Below are positions 26,797 to 35,882 of a stretch of DNA of 64,000 nt, one piece after another. Position 1 is the stretch's first letter. Each line of letters begins with the position of its first letter. The notes beneath the pieces are model-generated. The model was not told the origin of the DNA. It was given only the letters and a program-made list of their open reading frames with translations, and did not search any database. The stretch is taken from contig JAEUVU010000013.1 in the NCBI GenBank assembly GCA_016786725.1, forward strand, positions 434,001 to 498,000, written 5' to 3'. A program made the translations under genes and the position numbers. This stretch comes from Ferruginibacter sp. Its GTDB lineage: Bacteria > Bacteroidota > Bacteroidia > Chitinophagales > Chitinophagaceae.

Positions 26797-28116
26797 ATGA
26801 AGAAAATTTTTCCGGTCATAACAATACTGATCTTCTTCTCTTTGCTGGGATTGATTTTTTTTCAATACATGTGGATCAAGAGCGCCAAGGATATAAAGGA
26901 CAAGCAGGTTGAGGAGAACATTGTAAGCGCCCAGTATTATGCTGCTACTATCCTTACGCAGGAAAGGAATTCCCTGATGCCCCTGGCAAGAAAAAATGAC
27001 CTGCTTTTTCCGGGAGATAAACTCCAGATGCAGTATTTTAAACCCTCCGTAATAAAACGTTTTTCCAAAGATGAAATAGCCGATGTGATAAGAATGGCTT
27101 TCAATAAATTCAACCTTAAAGATTATCCTTTTGAATTTAATATTAGTGTAAATGCAATCAATGGCGACCAGGTGTACAGCGACAATTTTTACAAGTACTA
27201 TCTCGACAGCAGCAATTTACGCCATGTACTGGCATTGGAGCCGCCCAGTGGCAGCAGTTTTGAGAATATGGTGAGTGAAGAACTCCTTTCAATAATAGTA
27301 CCGCATCAAAAAGGCCTTATCTGGAAAGAAATGATATGGTTTATTGTGGGAGCTATACTGTTTACATTTATCATTACCACGGCTTTTTTTATAACAGTAA
27401 GAACGATGTTAAAACAGAAAAAGCTCAGTGAGATAAAATCAGATTTCATCAACAATATGACCCACGAATTTAAAACCCCGCTGGCAACCATATCGCTTGC
27501 TGTTGATGCTTTGAAAAATGAAAAAGTTTCGGCTGACAAAGAAAAATCAGAGTACTTTACGAGTATAATCAAAGAGGAGAATAAAAGAATGAACAAGCAG
27601 GTAGAAACCATATTGCAGGCGGCCTTGCTGGATAAAAAAGAAGTGCAACTGAACATGAAAAGGTTACTTGCACATGATATTATCGTTAATGTTTTAAACA
27701 ATATCAACATACAGGTTGAAGAAAAAGGGGGTAAGATAGATGTTGACCTGGAGGCAGAAAATGACCTGATCATGGCAGATGAAGTTCATTTCACTAATGT
27801 GATCAATAACCTGCTTGATAATGCAGTAAAATATTCAAAAGAAAACCTGCATATTAAGTTAAGTACAAAAAATTCGGGAAATAATTTAAGAATAAAAATT
27901 GAAGATAACGGCATTGGTATGAACAAAGAAACCCTGCATCGCATATTTGAGAAATTTTACAGGGCACATACCGGTAATGTTCATAATGTAAAAGGTTTTG
28001 GATTGGGCTTAAGCTATGTTAAAACAATGATTGATGCACATCACGGATACATAAAAGCAGAAAGTGTTTTGGGTAAGGGCAGCAGTTTTACAATATCTCT
28101 TCCGCTGCCGAAGTAA
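26797..28116 (+). CDS. Membrane sensor histidine kinase (HisKA type), apparently orphan
   Basis: A 439-residue kinase. Membrane segments at about 5-25 and 178-205 flank a periplasmic sensing region of about 150 residues that I cannot assign. The HisKA domain has H223 in NNMTHEFKTPLATISLA. HATPase_c: N box NNLLDNAVKYS, G1 DNGIGM, F box FEKFYRA, G2 GFGLGLSYV. No response regulator follows; the next gene is convergent. Bacteroidota relatives are normally followed by a RprY-type regulator, so the partner is elsewhere. Possible leaderless start (see the box at 26784). Confidence 0.93.
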   Translation: MKKIFPVITILIFFSLLGLIFFQYMWIKSAKDIKDKQVEENIVSAQYYAATILTQERNSLMPLARKNDLLFPGDKLQMQYFKPSVIKRFSKDEIADVIRMAFNKFNLKDYPFEFNISVNAINGDQVYSDNFYKYYLDSSNLRHVLALEPPSGSSFENMVSEELLSIIVPHQKGLIWKEMIWFIVGAILFTFIITTAFFITVRTMLKQKKLSEIKSDFINNMTHEFKTPLATISLAVDALKNEKVSADKEKSEYFTSIIKEENKRMNKQVETILQAALLDKKEVQLNMKRLLAHDIIVNVLNNINIQVEEKGGKIDVDLEAENDLIMADEVHFTNVINNLLDNAVKYSKENLHIKLSTKNSGNNLRIKIEDNGIGMNKETLHRIFEKFYRAHTGNVHNVKGFGLGLSYVKTMIDAHHGYIKAESVLGKGSSFTISLPLPK

Positions 28117-28117
28117 A

Positions 28118-28528
28118 TTATCTTTTTGAAACAGGAACTACCAGTTTAAGTCCGCTCCATTCTTCACTTACAGCACAAACTTTTACATCAACAAGGTCAT
28201 TTTGCAATGCAAAATCACGGATCAGATTTTCTGACAGGTCAGTAGCAATTCCTGCACTCTTCTTATACCAGGAAATCCACACAATAGCTGATGTATTCTT
28301 TTTACAAAACTTTAAAACCGATACCATTTCTTTTTTAAAGGTTGCCATGTCTTTGGCAAACAGGTGAATAAAGTCAGGTGTATCATTTTTTGCAACAAAC
28401 TGATCGGTAATATCTGCACCCAGCCAGACAAAATAAGCATCGGGCTTGTTTATCACTAAAACTTTCATTTCAGGCTGAATGCCCAGTTTTTTGATCAAAG
28501 GAGTTCCGGAATAGCCAACAGTTGCCAT
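28118..28528 (-). CDS. DUF3052 family small protein
   Basis: With the ATG at 28528 the protein has 136 residues (MATVGYSGTPLIKKLGI), matching DUF3052, whose N-terminal GYSGTPLxKKLGI is very conserved. The open frame extends 25 codons further upstream, into the mraZ promoter region, and is not likely to be translated. No catalytic residues recognised. The end is 1 bp from the kinase stop codon. It is divergent from mraZ with a 220-bp spacer holding the DnaA-like array and MraZ operator. Confidence 0.88.
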   Translation of the reverse strand: MATVGYSGTPLIKKLGIQPEMKVLVINKPDAYFVWLGADITDQFVAKNDTPDFIHLFAKDMATFKKEMVSVLKFCKKNTSAIVWISWYKKSAGIATDLSENLIRDFALQNDLVDVKVCAVSEEWSGLKLVVPVSKR

Positions 28529-28559
28529 AAAAATGATCCTTTTAAAATTAAAAAATCCT

Positions 28560-28661
28560 CTATTCACAGCTATGCACATCTTTCCACATGCAATCCACAT
28601 CAAATTTCTACAATTTCTGCTTCTAAATCCACATAGTACAGACCTCTGGCCTTGTGGATAA
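28560..28661. promoter_or_regulatory. Array of DnaA-box-like 9-mers upstream of mraZ
   Basis: Against TTATNCACA: CTATTCACA 28560-28568 and CTATGCACA 28570-28578 (8 of 9 each), CTTTCCACA 28580-28588, CAATCCACA 28591-28599 and AAATCCACA 28625-28633 (7 of 9 each), and a perfect box on the other strand, TGTGGATAA 28653-28661. The first four repeat at 10-11 bp, one helical turn. An AT-rich run (28530-28558) lies next to them. Confidence 0.45.
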
Positions 28662-28686
28662 AAAACTTTTCCTAAAATTTGATTAG

Positions 28687-28716
28687 AAAGTGGGAAAAAG
28701 TGTTATTTTGTGGGGG
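28687..28716 (+). promoter_or_regulatory. MraZ operator (three 10-bp direct repeats)
   Basis: Consecutive 10-mers AAAGTGGGAA (28687), AAAGTGTTAT (28697) and TTTGTGGGGG (28707) match known MraZ boxes: AAAGTG(T/G) repeats in Mycoplasma and TGGG repeats in E. coli, both at 10-bp spacing. The last repeat ends 32 bp before the mraZ ATG, a typical autoregulatory position. A possible -33 TTG (28679-28681) and TATTTTG (28704-28710) overlap it, so binding would block the promoter. Confidence 0.65.
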
Positions 28717-28748
28717 TATAGGTTAATTAATGCACTAAAATCCTGAAA

Positions 28749-29207
28749 ATGATAGGTTTCCTCGGTGAATATGAGGCCACTTTAGATGCTAAAGGGCGCT
28801 TTCTTTTACCGGCTGGCTTTAAAAAGCAACTGCCGGAAGAGGGTGCCACGCATTTTATCATCAACAGGGGTTTTGAAAAATGCCTCACCTTATACCCACA
28901 GCAAAGCTGGGATCCTATTTTTTCCAATATCAGCAAACTGAATGATTTTGATCCGAAGGTACGGGAATTCAGAAGGTATTTTTTAAACGGGGCCACACAA
29001 TTGGAAATGGATTCTGCCGGCCGGTTGCTTGTACCTAAAAACCTCACCGAACATGCAGGCCTTGATAAAGACATCGTTTTGGTTTCGGCGGTTAACAAAA
29101 TTGAGATCTGGGACAAAAGTAAGTATAAGCAGTTCTTTGAAACTTTTACACCACAATCATTCAGCGATCTGGCTAATGAAGTGATGAACAAGAAGGAAGG
29201 TATTTAG
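28749..29207 (+). CDS. mraZ: Transcriptional regulator MraZ
   Basis: A 152-residue protein with two SpoVT-AbrB-like repeats, each with the DXXXR motif: DAKGRFLLPAGFK (residues 13-25) and DSAGRLLVPKNL. MraZ assembles into rings and binds repeats in its own promoter; it represses the division and cell wall cluster in E. coli. It is the first gene of the dcw cluster and lies just behind a matching three-repeat operator. rsmH starts 23 bp after its stop in a spacer with a short TTAGTAATTGGTAATTAG repeat. Confidence 0.96.
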   Translation: MIGFLGEYEATLDAKGRFLLPAGFKKQLPEEGATHFIINRGFEKCLTLYPQQSWDPIFSNISKLNDFDPKVREFRRYFLNGATQLEMDSAGRLLVPKNLTEHAGLDKDIVLVSAVNKIEIWDKSKYKQFFETFTPQSFSDLANEVMNKKEGI

Positions 29208-29230
29208 TAATTGGTAATTAGTAAAAAGGA

Positions 29231-30175
29231 ATGAATCAGAAAAAAGATAGCATACCAATTCCTGATTCCCAATCGCAAAATTATCATACGCCTGTTCTGT
29301 TACAGGAATGTATTGATGGTCTCGACATCTGGCCTGGCGGCACTTATGTTGATTGCACATTTGGCGGCGGAGGTCACAGTAAGGTTATTTTGCAACAACT
29401 TAATGACAACGGAAGGCTTATCGTTTTTGACCAGGATGATGATGCCAGGAAAAACCTGCCGGATGATGAACGGGTAACGTTTGTTCCTCAGAATTTCAGG
29501 CACCTGCAAAGATTTTTGCGATTGCACAAAGCACCTAAGGTTGACGGTATTCTTGCTGATCTAGGCGTTTCCAGTCACCAGTTTGACGAAGCTGAACGTG
29601 GCTTCTCCATTCGCTTTGATGCTGCACTGGATATGCGTATGGACCAGCGCCAGCAACTTACAGCTGCAGATATACTTAAAGATTTCCCGGAATCAAAATT
29701 GCACAAAATGTTTGAGCAGTATGGTGAAGTAACCAATGCTAAAACACTTGCAAAAACAATTGTATCGCAAAGAACGCTTGCTCCCATCCGAACCATCAAT
29801 GAATTTAAGAATGCAGTACATGCAATTGTGAAAGGCAATCCCCAGAAATATTTTGCGCAGGTTTTCCAGGCATTAAGAATTGAAGTGAATGATGAACTGG
29901 GTGCGTTGAAAGAGTTGCTTCAACAATCACTGTCAGTTTTAAAATCCGGAGGGAGAATTGCCATTATTACTTTTCACTCACTCGAAGACAGGATCGTAAA
30001 AAATTTTTTCAGAGATGGAACATTTGAGGATAAGGCTGTTGATGATCTGTATGGCCATCGTTTAGAAAATCCACTGAAAGTGATTACAAAAAAACCAATC
30101 ACAGCAACAGAAACGGAATTAAAAACCAACAGCAGGTCACGCAGTGCAAAATTGCGGGTGGCAGCAATGAAGTAA
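29231..30175 (+). CDS. rsmH: 16S rRNA m4C1402 methyltransferase RsmH
   Basis: A 314-residue SAM-dependent methyltransferase (also called MraW). Signatures: HTPVLLQECIDGL at about 18-30, SAM-binding GGTYVDCTFGGGGHS near 35-49, DLGVSSHQFDEAERGFS and FHSLEDRIVKNFF. It methylates N4 of C1402 in 16S rRNA. Second gene of the dcw cluster, as in most bacteria. Confidence 0.97.
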   Translation: MNQKKDSIPIPDSQSQNYHTPVLLQECIDGLDIWPGGTYVDCTFGGGGHSKVILQQLNDNGRLIVFDQDDDARKNLPDDERVTFVPQNFRHLQRFLRLHKAPKVDGILADLGVSSHQFDEAERGFSIRFDAALDMRMDQRQQLTAADILKDFPESKLHKMFEQYGEVTNAKTLAKTIVSQRTLAPIRTINEFKNAVHAIVKGNPQKYFAQVFQALRIEVNDELGALKELLQQSLSVLKSGGRIAIITFHSLEDRIVKNFFRDGTFEDKAVDDLYGHRLENPLKVITKKPITATETELKTNSRSRSAKLRVAAMK

Positions 30176-30204
30176 AAGTTTAAAGAAAGATTATAAAAAA
30201 ATTC

Positions 30205-30546
30205 ATGGCAGCACAAAGCGAAATTAAGGAACAACAGTCAACCGGTCAGAAGTTTGACTGGAAGAAACTCATCAGCCCTAAATGGGTGGTGAAGAATATT
30301 CCTTTCTTTTTGTTTTTAACTGTACTGGCTGTCCTCTATATATACAACGGGCATTATACTGATAAGCTGATGCTGAAAATAAGTACCACTGAAAAAAAAA
30401 TAAAAGAACTGGAATACGAATATAAAACCATCAAGAGTGATGTGATATTCAGGAGTAAAGCCAGTGAGTTGATAAAAGTGGTAGAGCCATTGGGATTAAA
30501 GGAATTAAAAGAACCACCGGTATTACTGGGGGCCTCACCCCAATGA
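30205..30546 (+). CDS. ftsL: FtsL-like division protein
   Basis: A 113-residue bitopic membrane protein: cytosolic basic N-terminus, one helix at about 33-52 (IPFFLFLTVLAVLYIYN), then a short coiled coil (LKISTTEKKIKELEYEYKT). Size, topology and position between rsmH and ftsI identify FtsL, which forms a complex with FtsQ and FtsB and recruits FtsI and FtsW. The last six residues (LGASPQ) are encoded by the beginning of a repeat element that fills the spacer to ftsI, so the native C-terminus has probably been replaced by repeat sequence. Confidence 0.85.
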   Translation: MAAQSEIKEQQSTGQKFDWKKLISPKWVVKNIPFFLFLTVLAVLYIYNGHYTDKLMLKISTTEKKIKELEYEYKTIKSDVIFRSKASELIKVVEPLGLKELKEPPVLLGASPQ

Positions 30547-30683
30547 GCTTCGCTCGTTCCTCTTCAAGGAACTCCAAAGAAGAGGGAACTGGAAGGTGAA
30601 GTGTTATGACGAAAAAAATGAAAAAGTAAAATACAATCTTCTCCTTATCCTCCCCCTTCGGGGGAGATAGAAGGGGCCGGAGT
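30533..30683. repeat. Two palindromic repeats in the ftsL-ftsI spacer
   Basis: Element 1 (30533-30600) has a CCTCACCCCAA start and a GAGGGAACTGGAAGGTGAA end, the same frame of sequence as at 37224, with an inner TTCCTCTTC/GAAGAGGGAA pair. Element 2 is a hairpin CTCCCCC 30650-30656 / GGGGGAG 30660-30666 with an AGAAGGGGCCGGAG tail, matching the one at 44000 before ftsZ. Confidence 0.7.
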
Positions 30684-30684
30684 T

Positions 30685-32847
30685 ATGGATGTAAAAAAAG
30701 ACATACTGTGGAGAGTCTATCTAAGCTTCCTGGGTATAGCCATACTTGGTGTTGTTGTGATTGGCAAAGCTTTTTATATCCAGCAGGTGCAGGGCGATTT
30801 CTGGACAAAAATGGATAACAGCCAGCACTTAAAATATTTACCGGTGGATGCTGAAAGAGGAACCATATATAGTGAAGATGGAAATATGCTCAGCACTTCA
30901 GTACCGGTTTTTGATGTGTATGTAGATTTTGCCGCAGAAGGATTAAGGGCAAAAAACGGTGAAAGGTTTAATGAGAATATAGATACGCTGAGCCTCTGCC
31001 TTTCAAATTTATTCAACGATAAAAAGCCGGAGGATTATGAGAAGGAAATGAAGCTTGCCTACAAAAATAAAGACAGGTATTACCTGCTTAAAAAGAAAAT
31101 ATCATTTTCACAATATAAAGAGCTGAGAGATTTTCCACTGGTGAAACTGGGCAGAAATAAAAGCGGTTTTATTGTTGTGGAAAAAGATAAACGTATCAAC
31201 CCTTATGTTTTACTGGCAAACAGAACAATTGGTTTATCCCGGGACAATGCAAAGAACGTGGGCCTGGAACAGAGTTACGACAGTTTGCTGAAAGGCAAGA
31301 CAGGACAGCAACTGGTAAGGTATATGGCCGGCAATTATATGCCGGTTGACGGTGGCGAAGTGGAACCTGAGAATGGTAAAGATATTATTTCAACACTGGA
31401 TACTTATATACAGGATGTTGCAGAAACAGCTTTGATGCGGATGATGGTTGGCAACAATTCATTGCATGGTACAGCTATTGTTATGGAAACCGCAACCGGA
31501 AAAATAAAAGCAATTGCAAACCTGGGGCAACGAAAAAATGCAGATGGTACAGTGATGAAAGATATAAATGGAAACAGCATTTATGACGAAGACCTGAATT
31601 ACGGAATCGGTAAAGCAACTGAGCCTGGTTCTGTTTTTAAACTGGCAACGCTCATGAGTTTGATGGAAGATAAATATGTGACCATGAACACAATGGTTAA
31701 TTGTGAAGGAGGAAAGAAAAATTTCTATGGATTAACAATCAAAGATTCTCACCTGGGTTTGTATAATGAACTCACAGTTAAGGAGGCATTTGAAAGAAGC
31801 AGTAATGTGGCATTTGCAAAACTGGCCGACCAATATTATCACAGCCAGCCTTCAAAATTTATCAATCATTTACATAAGTTCAGATTGGATACTTTGACAG
31901 GAGTTGATCTTACCGCTTCATCAGGCAAGCCAACCATAAAAAAGCCAACCAACCGCAGCTGGGCCAATACAACAATCCCATACATGGCGCATGGTTATGA
32001 AGAGCTTGTTACACCATTACATATGCTCATGCTGTACAATGCAGTTGCCAATAACGGTAAAATGATGAAACCTTACCTGGTAAGCGCCATCAGGCAATAT
32101 GGTGTTGAAGTAAGAAGCATCAAACCACAGGTACTTGATGAAAAAATATGCAGCGATGAAACCCTTGCACAGCTTAAGGAATGTATGCTTGCCGTGGTAG
32201 AAGGAGAGCATGGTACAGCCAGGATCATAAAAGATTCTTCATACCGCATTGCAGGTAAAACCGGTACAGCCGTTACCGCTTTGGATAACAGGGGGTATAA
32301 TAAAGGCAATAAAATTTACCAGGCATCCTTCATCGGGTATTTTCCTGCGGAGCAGCCAAAATATACCATAGCCGTTGTTATACAAAACAGCCGGGAATCA
32401 AAAAAGGTATATGGTGCCGATGTATCGGGTGTTGTTTTTAAAGAGATCAGCGACAGGATCTATGGAAGCTACCTCAGCGCAAAAAAATATGTTGCTGCAA
32501 ATACTGTAGACAGCAACCGGTATAACTATTTAGGCAAAAAAGATGACCTGAATTCAATTTTTAATTTTTTAAATCTGGCTTATACCGATTCAGGAAGTTC
32601 GGGTTCCTGGCGGCTGATGCAGATGCAAAATACTTCTTGTGTGTTAAATACACTGCCTGTTTCAACTTCAACATCCGGTTCTGTAATCCCTAATGTTGTC
32701 GGAATGGGTTTGAAAGATGCAGTGTATTTATTAGAGAACATGGGTTTGAATGTTACTATCAGCGGGAGAGGAAGAGTGATGAACCAGTCATTAGCTGGCG
32801 GAACAAATTTTACTAAAAAACAAAACATAGCATTAATACTCAATTGA
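30685..32847 (+). CDS. ftsI: Division-specific peptidoglycan transpeptidase with PASTA domain
   Basis: A 720-residue class B penicillin-binding protein. N-terminal membrane helix about 13-35, dimerisation domain, then transpeptidase with the three motifs: S316-V-F-K319 (SxxK), S372-S-N374 (SxN) and K525-T-G-T528 (KTG). It crosslinks septal peptidoglycan with FtsW. The last ~55 residues form one PASTA domain (IPNVVGMGLKDAVYLLENMG), usual in Bacteroidota FtsI. Its stop overlaps the murE start. Confidence 0.96.
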   Translation: MDVKKDILWRVYLSFLGIAILGVVVIGKAFYIQQVQGDFWTKMDNSQHLKYLPVDAERGTIYSEDGNMLSTSVPVFDVYVDFAAEGLRAKNGERFNENIDTLSLCLSNLFNDKKPEDYEKEMKLAYKNKDRYYLLKKKISFSQYKELRDFPLVKLGRNKSGFIVVEKDKRINPYVLLANRTIGLSRDNAKNVGLEQSYDSLLKGKTGQQLVRYMAGNYMPVDGGEVEPENGKDIISTLDTYIQDVAETALMRMMVGNNSLHGTAIVMETATGKIKAIANLGQRKNADGTVMKDINGNSIYDEDLNYGIGKATEPGSVFKLATLMSLMEDKYVTMNTMVNCEGGKKNFYGLTIKDSHLGLYNELTVKEAFERSSNVAFAKLADQYYHSQPSKFINHLHKFRLDTLTGVDLTASSGKPTIKKPTNRSWANTTIPYMAHGYEELVTPLHMLMLYNAVANNGKMMKPYLVSAIRQYGVEVRSIKPQVLDEKICSDETLAQLKECMLAVVEGEHGTARIIKDSSYRIAGKTGTAVTALDNRGYNKGNKIYQASFIGYFPAEQPKYTIAVVIQNSRESKKVYGADVSGVVFKEISDRIYGSYLSAKKYVAANTVDSNRYNYLGKKDDLNSIFNFLNLAYTDSGSSGSWRLMQMQNTSCVLNTLPVSTSTSGSVIPNVVGMGLKDAVYLLENMGLNVTISGRGRVMNQSLAGGTNFTKKQNIALILN

Positions 32848-34307
32848 TACTGCAGGATATACTATATAAAGTTTCTATCCGCTCTGTTAAGGGTAATACG
32901 GGGATTGAAGTGAAGGGACTAAATATTGATTCCCGTAAAGTAAGGCCCGGCGATTGTTTTATTGCATTAAAAGGCACTAAGACAAACGGCGATGAATTTA
33001 TTGCAAGTGCTATTGAAAAAAGAGCAACAGCAATTGTTTGTGATATTCTTCCTTCTGTAATTAATGAAGAAATTACTTATATAGAAGTTGATAACGCTTC
33101 AGAAGCGGCAGGCTACATGAGTCACAACTTTTATGGTGAACCATCTTTGAAATTAAAACTGGTTGGGGTTACCGGAACAAATGGTAAAACTACCATTGCA
33201 ACATTGCTGTGGAAACTTTTTACAGCAATGGGTTACAAATGTGGATTAGTGAGTACCGTGCAAAATCAAATTGGTGATAAAATAATTGAAGCAACACATA
33301 CAACACCTGATGCTGTTTCATTAAATGCATTATTGAAACAAATGCTTGACGAAGGCTGCTCTCATGTTTTTATGGAATGCAGCAGCCACGCCATTCACCA
33401 GGGCAGGATAACCGGTTTGCAGTTCAGCGGTGCTCTGTTCAGCAACATCACACATGATCACCTCGATTATCACAAAACATTTGATGAATACATCAGGGTA
33501 AAAAAATCATGGTTCGATAAACTGCCAGCAACTGCATTTGCCATCAGCAATGCAGATGATAAGCGTGGCGCTGTGATGCTGCAGAACACCAATGCAAAAA
33601 AATATTTCTACAGCCTGAAGACCATGGCTGATTTTAAAGGGAAGATATTAGATAACAGCCTGGAAGGTTTGCACATGACGGTGAATGACAAAGAGGTTTA
33701 CTTCCGGCTGATCGGTGAATTCAATGCATACAACTTACTGGCAGTGTATAGCGCTGCTGTTTGTTTGGGAGAAGATAAAGATAATGTGCTGCAACTGCTT
33801 AGCAGCCTGGATGGAGCCGAAGGAAGATTTGACTATGCAGTAAGTGCAAAAGAAAAAGTGAAAGGGATTGTTGATTATGCTCACACACCTGATGCTTTAC
33901 TGAACGTGCTGGCAACAATAAAGAATTTAAGAAAAGGCAATGAGCAGGTGATAACTGTTGTTGGTTGTGGCGGCGACAGGGACAAAACAAAACGCCCGGT
34001 AATGGCTGAAGTGGCCTGTGAATACAGTGATAAGGTGATCCTTACTTCTGATAATCCCAGAAGTGAAGACCCGCTGGAGATATTGAAAGATATGCAGGCC
34101 GGTGTAAATGCCGCAGCAAAAAAAAAAGTTATTTCTATTGCCGACAGGAAAGAAGCTATTAAAACAGCTGTGAGCCTGGCAGGTAATGATGATATTGTTT
34201 TAATAGCGGGTAAAGGACATGAGAAGTACCAGGATATAAAAGGCGTGAAGTATGATTTTGATGATAAGAAGATTCTGAATGAAATGTTTGAACTGTTGGA
34301 AAAATAG
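32844..34307 (+). CDS. murE: UDP-MurNAc-tripeptide ligase MurE
   Basis: A 487-residue Mur ligase. The start is TTG at 32844 because it overlaps the ftsI stop as TTGA and because residues from there (ILQDILYKVSIRSVKG) match the normal N-terminus. ATP-binding P-loop GVTGTNGKTT near 107-116; the DNPR motif (TSDNPRSEDP near 400) predicts meso-diaminopimelate as the added amino acid. It adds residue three of the peptidoglycan stem. murF, which often follows, is absent. Confidence 0.95.
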   Translation: MILQDILYKVSIRSVKGNTGIEVKGLNIDSRKVRPGDCFIALKGTKTNGDEFIASAIEKRATAIVCDILPSVINEEITYIEVDNASEAAGYMSHNFYGEPSLKLKLVGVTGTNGKTTIATLLWKLFTAMGYKCGLVSTVQNQIGDKIIEATHTTPDAVSLNALLKQMLDEGCSHVFMECSSHAIHQGRITGLQFSGALFSNITHDHLDYHKTFDEYIRVKKSWFDKLPATAFAISNADDKRGAVMLQNTNAKKYFYSLKTMADFKGKILDNSLEGLHMTVNDKEVYFRLIGEFNAYNLLAVYSAAVCLGEDKDNVLQLLSSLDGAEGRFDYAVSAKEKVKGIVDYAHTPDALLNVLATIKNLRKGNEQVITVVGCGGDRDKTKRPVMAEVACEYSDKVILTSDNPRSEDPLEILKDMQAGVNAAAKKKVISIADRKEAIKTAVSLAGNDDIVLIAGKGHEKYQDIKGVKYDFDDKKILNEMFELLEK

Positions 34308-34310
34308 ATC

Positions 34311-34380
34311 AGTTGGCAGTTCGCAGTGGGCCGTTGGCAATTGCCAGTCTGCAAACTGAGAACTGTAAACTGCAAACTGA
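34311..34380. repeat. CAGTTTGCAGT-type repeat in murE-mraY spacer
   Basis: The spacer reads TTGGCAGTTCGCAGT, then GTTGGCAATTGCCAGTCTGC and AACTGTAAACTGCAAACTG. It is made of near-copies of GGCAGTTTGCAGT in both orientations, a repeat type familiar from Bacteroidota spacers. It creates an apparent upstream extension of the mraY frame. Confidence 0.6.
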
Positions 34381-34385
34381 ATTAT

Positions 34386-35702
34386 ATGTTGTATCACATT
34401 TTTAAATGGCTTGCTGATGAAGGTTTCCGGTTTCCGGGAGTTAACCTTTTTCAGTTCATCACTTTCAGGGTGATGCTGGCTATGATGTTGAGCCTGGTGA
34501 TCACAACTGTATATGGTAAGAAGCTTATTAAATACTTGCAGAAAAAGCAATTGGGTGAATCTGTACGTGATCTTGGCCTGGCCGGGCAAAGTGAAAAGAA
34601 AGGAACGCCAACCATGGGTGGGATTATCATTCTGCTGGCAATCTTAATACCAACTATTTTACTGGCAGATCTTGACAAAGTTTATATCCGCCTGATGTTG
34701 CTCTGCACCGTTTGGCTGGGTGCTATCGGTTTTATTGATGACTATTTAAAGATAAGAGCCAAAAGAATTGCACAGGCAAAAGGGATTGCTTATAAAAAAA
34801 GCGACAGTGATGGTTTGGCTGGCAGGTTTAAAATATTTGGGCAGGTAATGCTGGGCATTATAGTTGGCGTAACACTTTACTTTACACCAAGTGTGGTGGT
34901 TGAACGTGAAATTTATAATCCTGATATTCAGTATGTAAAAGATTCTGTTTTAAGAAGAGGAGAAAGGTTAATGAGTGATTCTTTTCACGTTGTAAACCTG
35001 GATGGGAAAAAGCACATTTTTGCAAAAGTAAAAACTCCCATCACAACAATTCCTTTTGTAAAAACGCATGAGTTCAATTACACAAGGCTGCTGCCTCAGA
35101 GCTGGGAAAGCTATGCGTATATATTATACATCATCATTGTAATTTTTATTGTAACTGCGGTTAGCAATGGCGCCAACGTTACAGATGGACTGGACGGTTT
35201 GGCCACGGGAGTGAGCGCCATCATCGGTATTGGCCTGGGCATATTTGCGTATGTAAGTGGCAACATAAAGTTTGCTGAATATCTCAATATCATGTACATC
35301 CCCAACATAGGTGAACTGTCAATCTTTATTGCGGCATTCGTTGGGGCCTGTATAGGCTTCCTCTGGTACAACGCTTACCCGGCGCAGGTTTTCATGGGTG
35401 ATACAGGAAGCCTGGCACTGGGCGGCATTATTGCAGCGCTGGCCATTATTGTACGTAAAGAATTACTGATACCTATTTTCTGTTTTGTGTTTTTAGTGGA
35501 GAATTTAAGCGTGATGATACAGGTAGCATATTTTAAATACACCAAGCGAAAGTATGGCGAGGGGCGGCGTGTTTTTTTAATGAGCCCGTTGCATCATCAT
35601 TACCAGAAGCTGGGATATCACGAAAGTAAAATTGCGGTCCGTTTCTGGATCATAACAATATTAACAGTGGTTTTGGCAATAGTAACGCTGAAGCTGCGAT
35701 AA
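34386..35702 (+). CDS. mraY: Phospho-MurNAc-pentapeptide transferase MraY
   Basis: I place the start at the ATG at 34386 ([13 protein letters not shown]); the frame continues upstream to 34326, but that part is repeat sequence. This gives 438 residues. MraY signatures: [27 protein letters not shown] and the Mg-binding [12 protein letters not shown], in a ten-helix membrane protein. It transfers phospho-MurNAc-pentapeptide to undecaprenyl phosphate to make lipid I. It is longer than the proteobacterial form through an extra-cytoplasmic insert around 165-235, as usual in Bacteroidota. Confidence 0.95.
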   Translation: MLYHIFKWLADEGFRFPGVNLFQFITFRVMLAMMLSLVITTVYGKKLIKYLQKKQLGESVRDLGLAGQSEKKGTPTMGGIIILLAILIPTILLADLDKVYIRLMLLCTVWLGAIGFIDDYLKIRAKRIAQAKGIAYKKSDSDGLAGRFKIFGQVMLGIIVGVTLYFTPSVVVEREIYNPDIQYVKDSVLRRGERLMSDSFHVVNLDGKKHIFAKVKTPITTIPFVKTHEFNYTRLLPQSWESYAYILYIIIVIFIVTAVSNGANVTDGLDGLATGVSAIIGIGLGIFAYVSGNIKFAEYLNIMYIPNIGELSIFIAAFVGACIGFLWYNAYPAQVFMGDTGSLALGGIIAALAIIVRKELLIPIFCFVFLVENLSVMIQVAYFKYTKRKYGEGRRVFLMSPLHHHYQKLGYHESKIAVRFWIITILTVVLAIVTLKLR

Positions 35703-35882
35703 CAAAGTTTTGGAAAACCAAACTGGCAGCCTGCATAAAATGTACTGCTAAGTTTTTCAATCTCACCAATATCCTTGTAAAAGCAATCAGCCAGTTCTGA
35801 CTGAAAACTGACCTGTTAAATTCTATGCTGTTGAAGAACCATTTTTTACTTCAATAACGAAGTAGAGAAGCTTTTAATTGTA

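Noticed and set aside
28560..28661. Firm assignment of a replication origin
   Set aside because: No dnaA or origin-linked genes are present, gene strand bias does not switch here, and I could not compute GC skew; kept only as a hypothesis.
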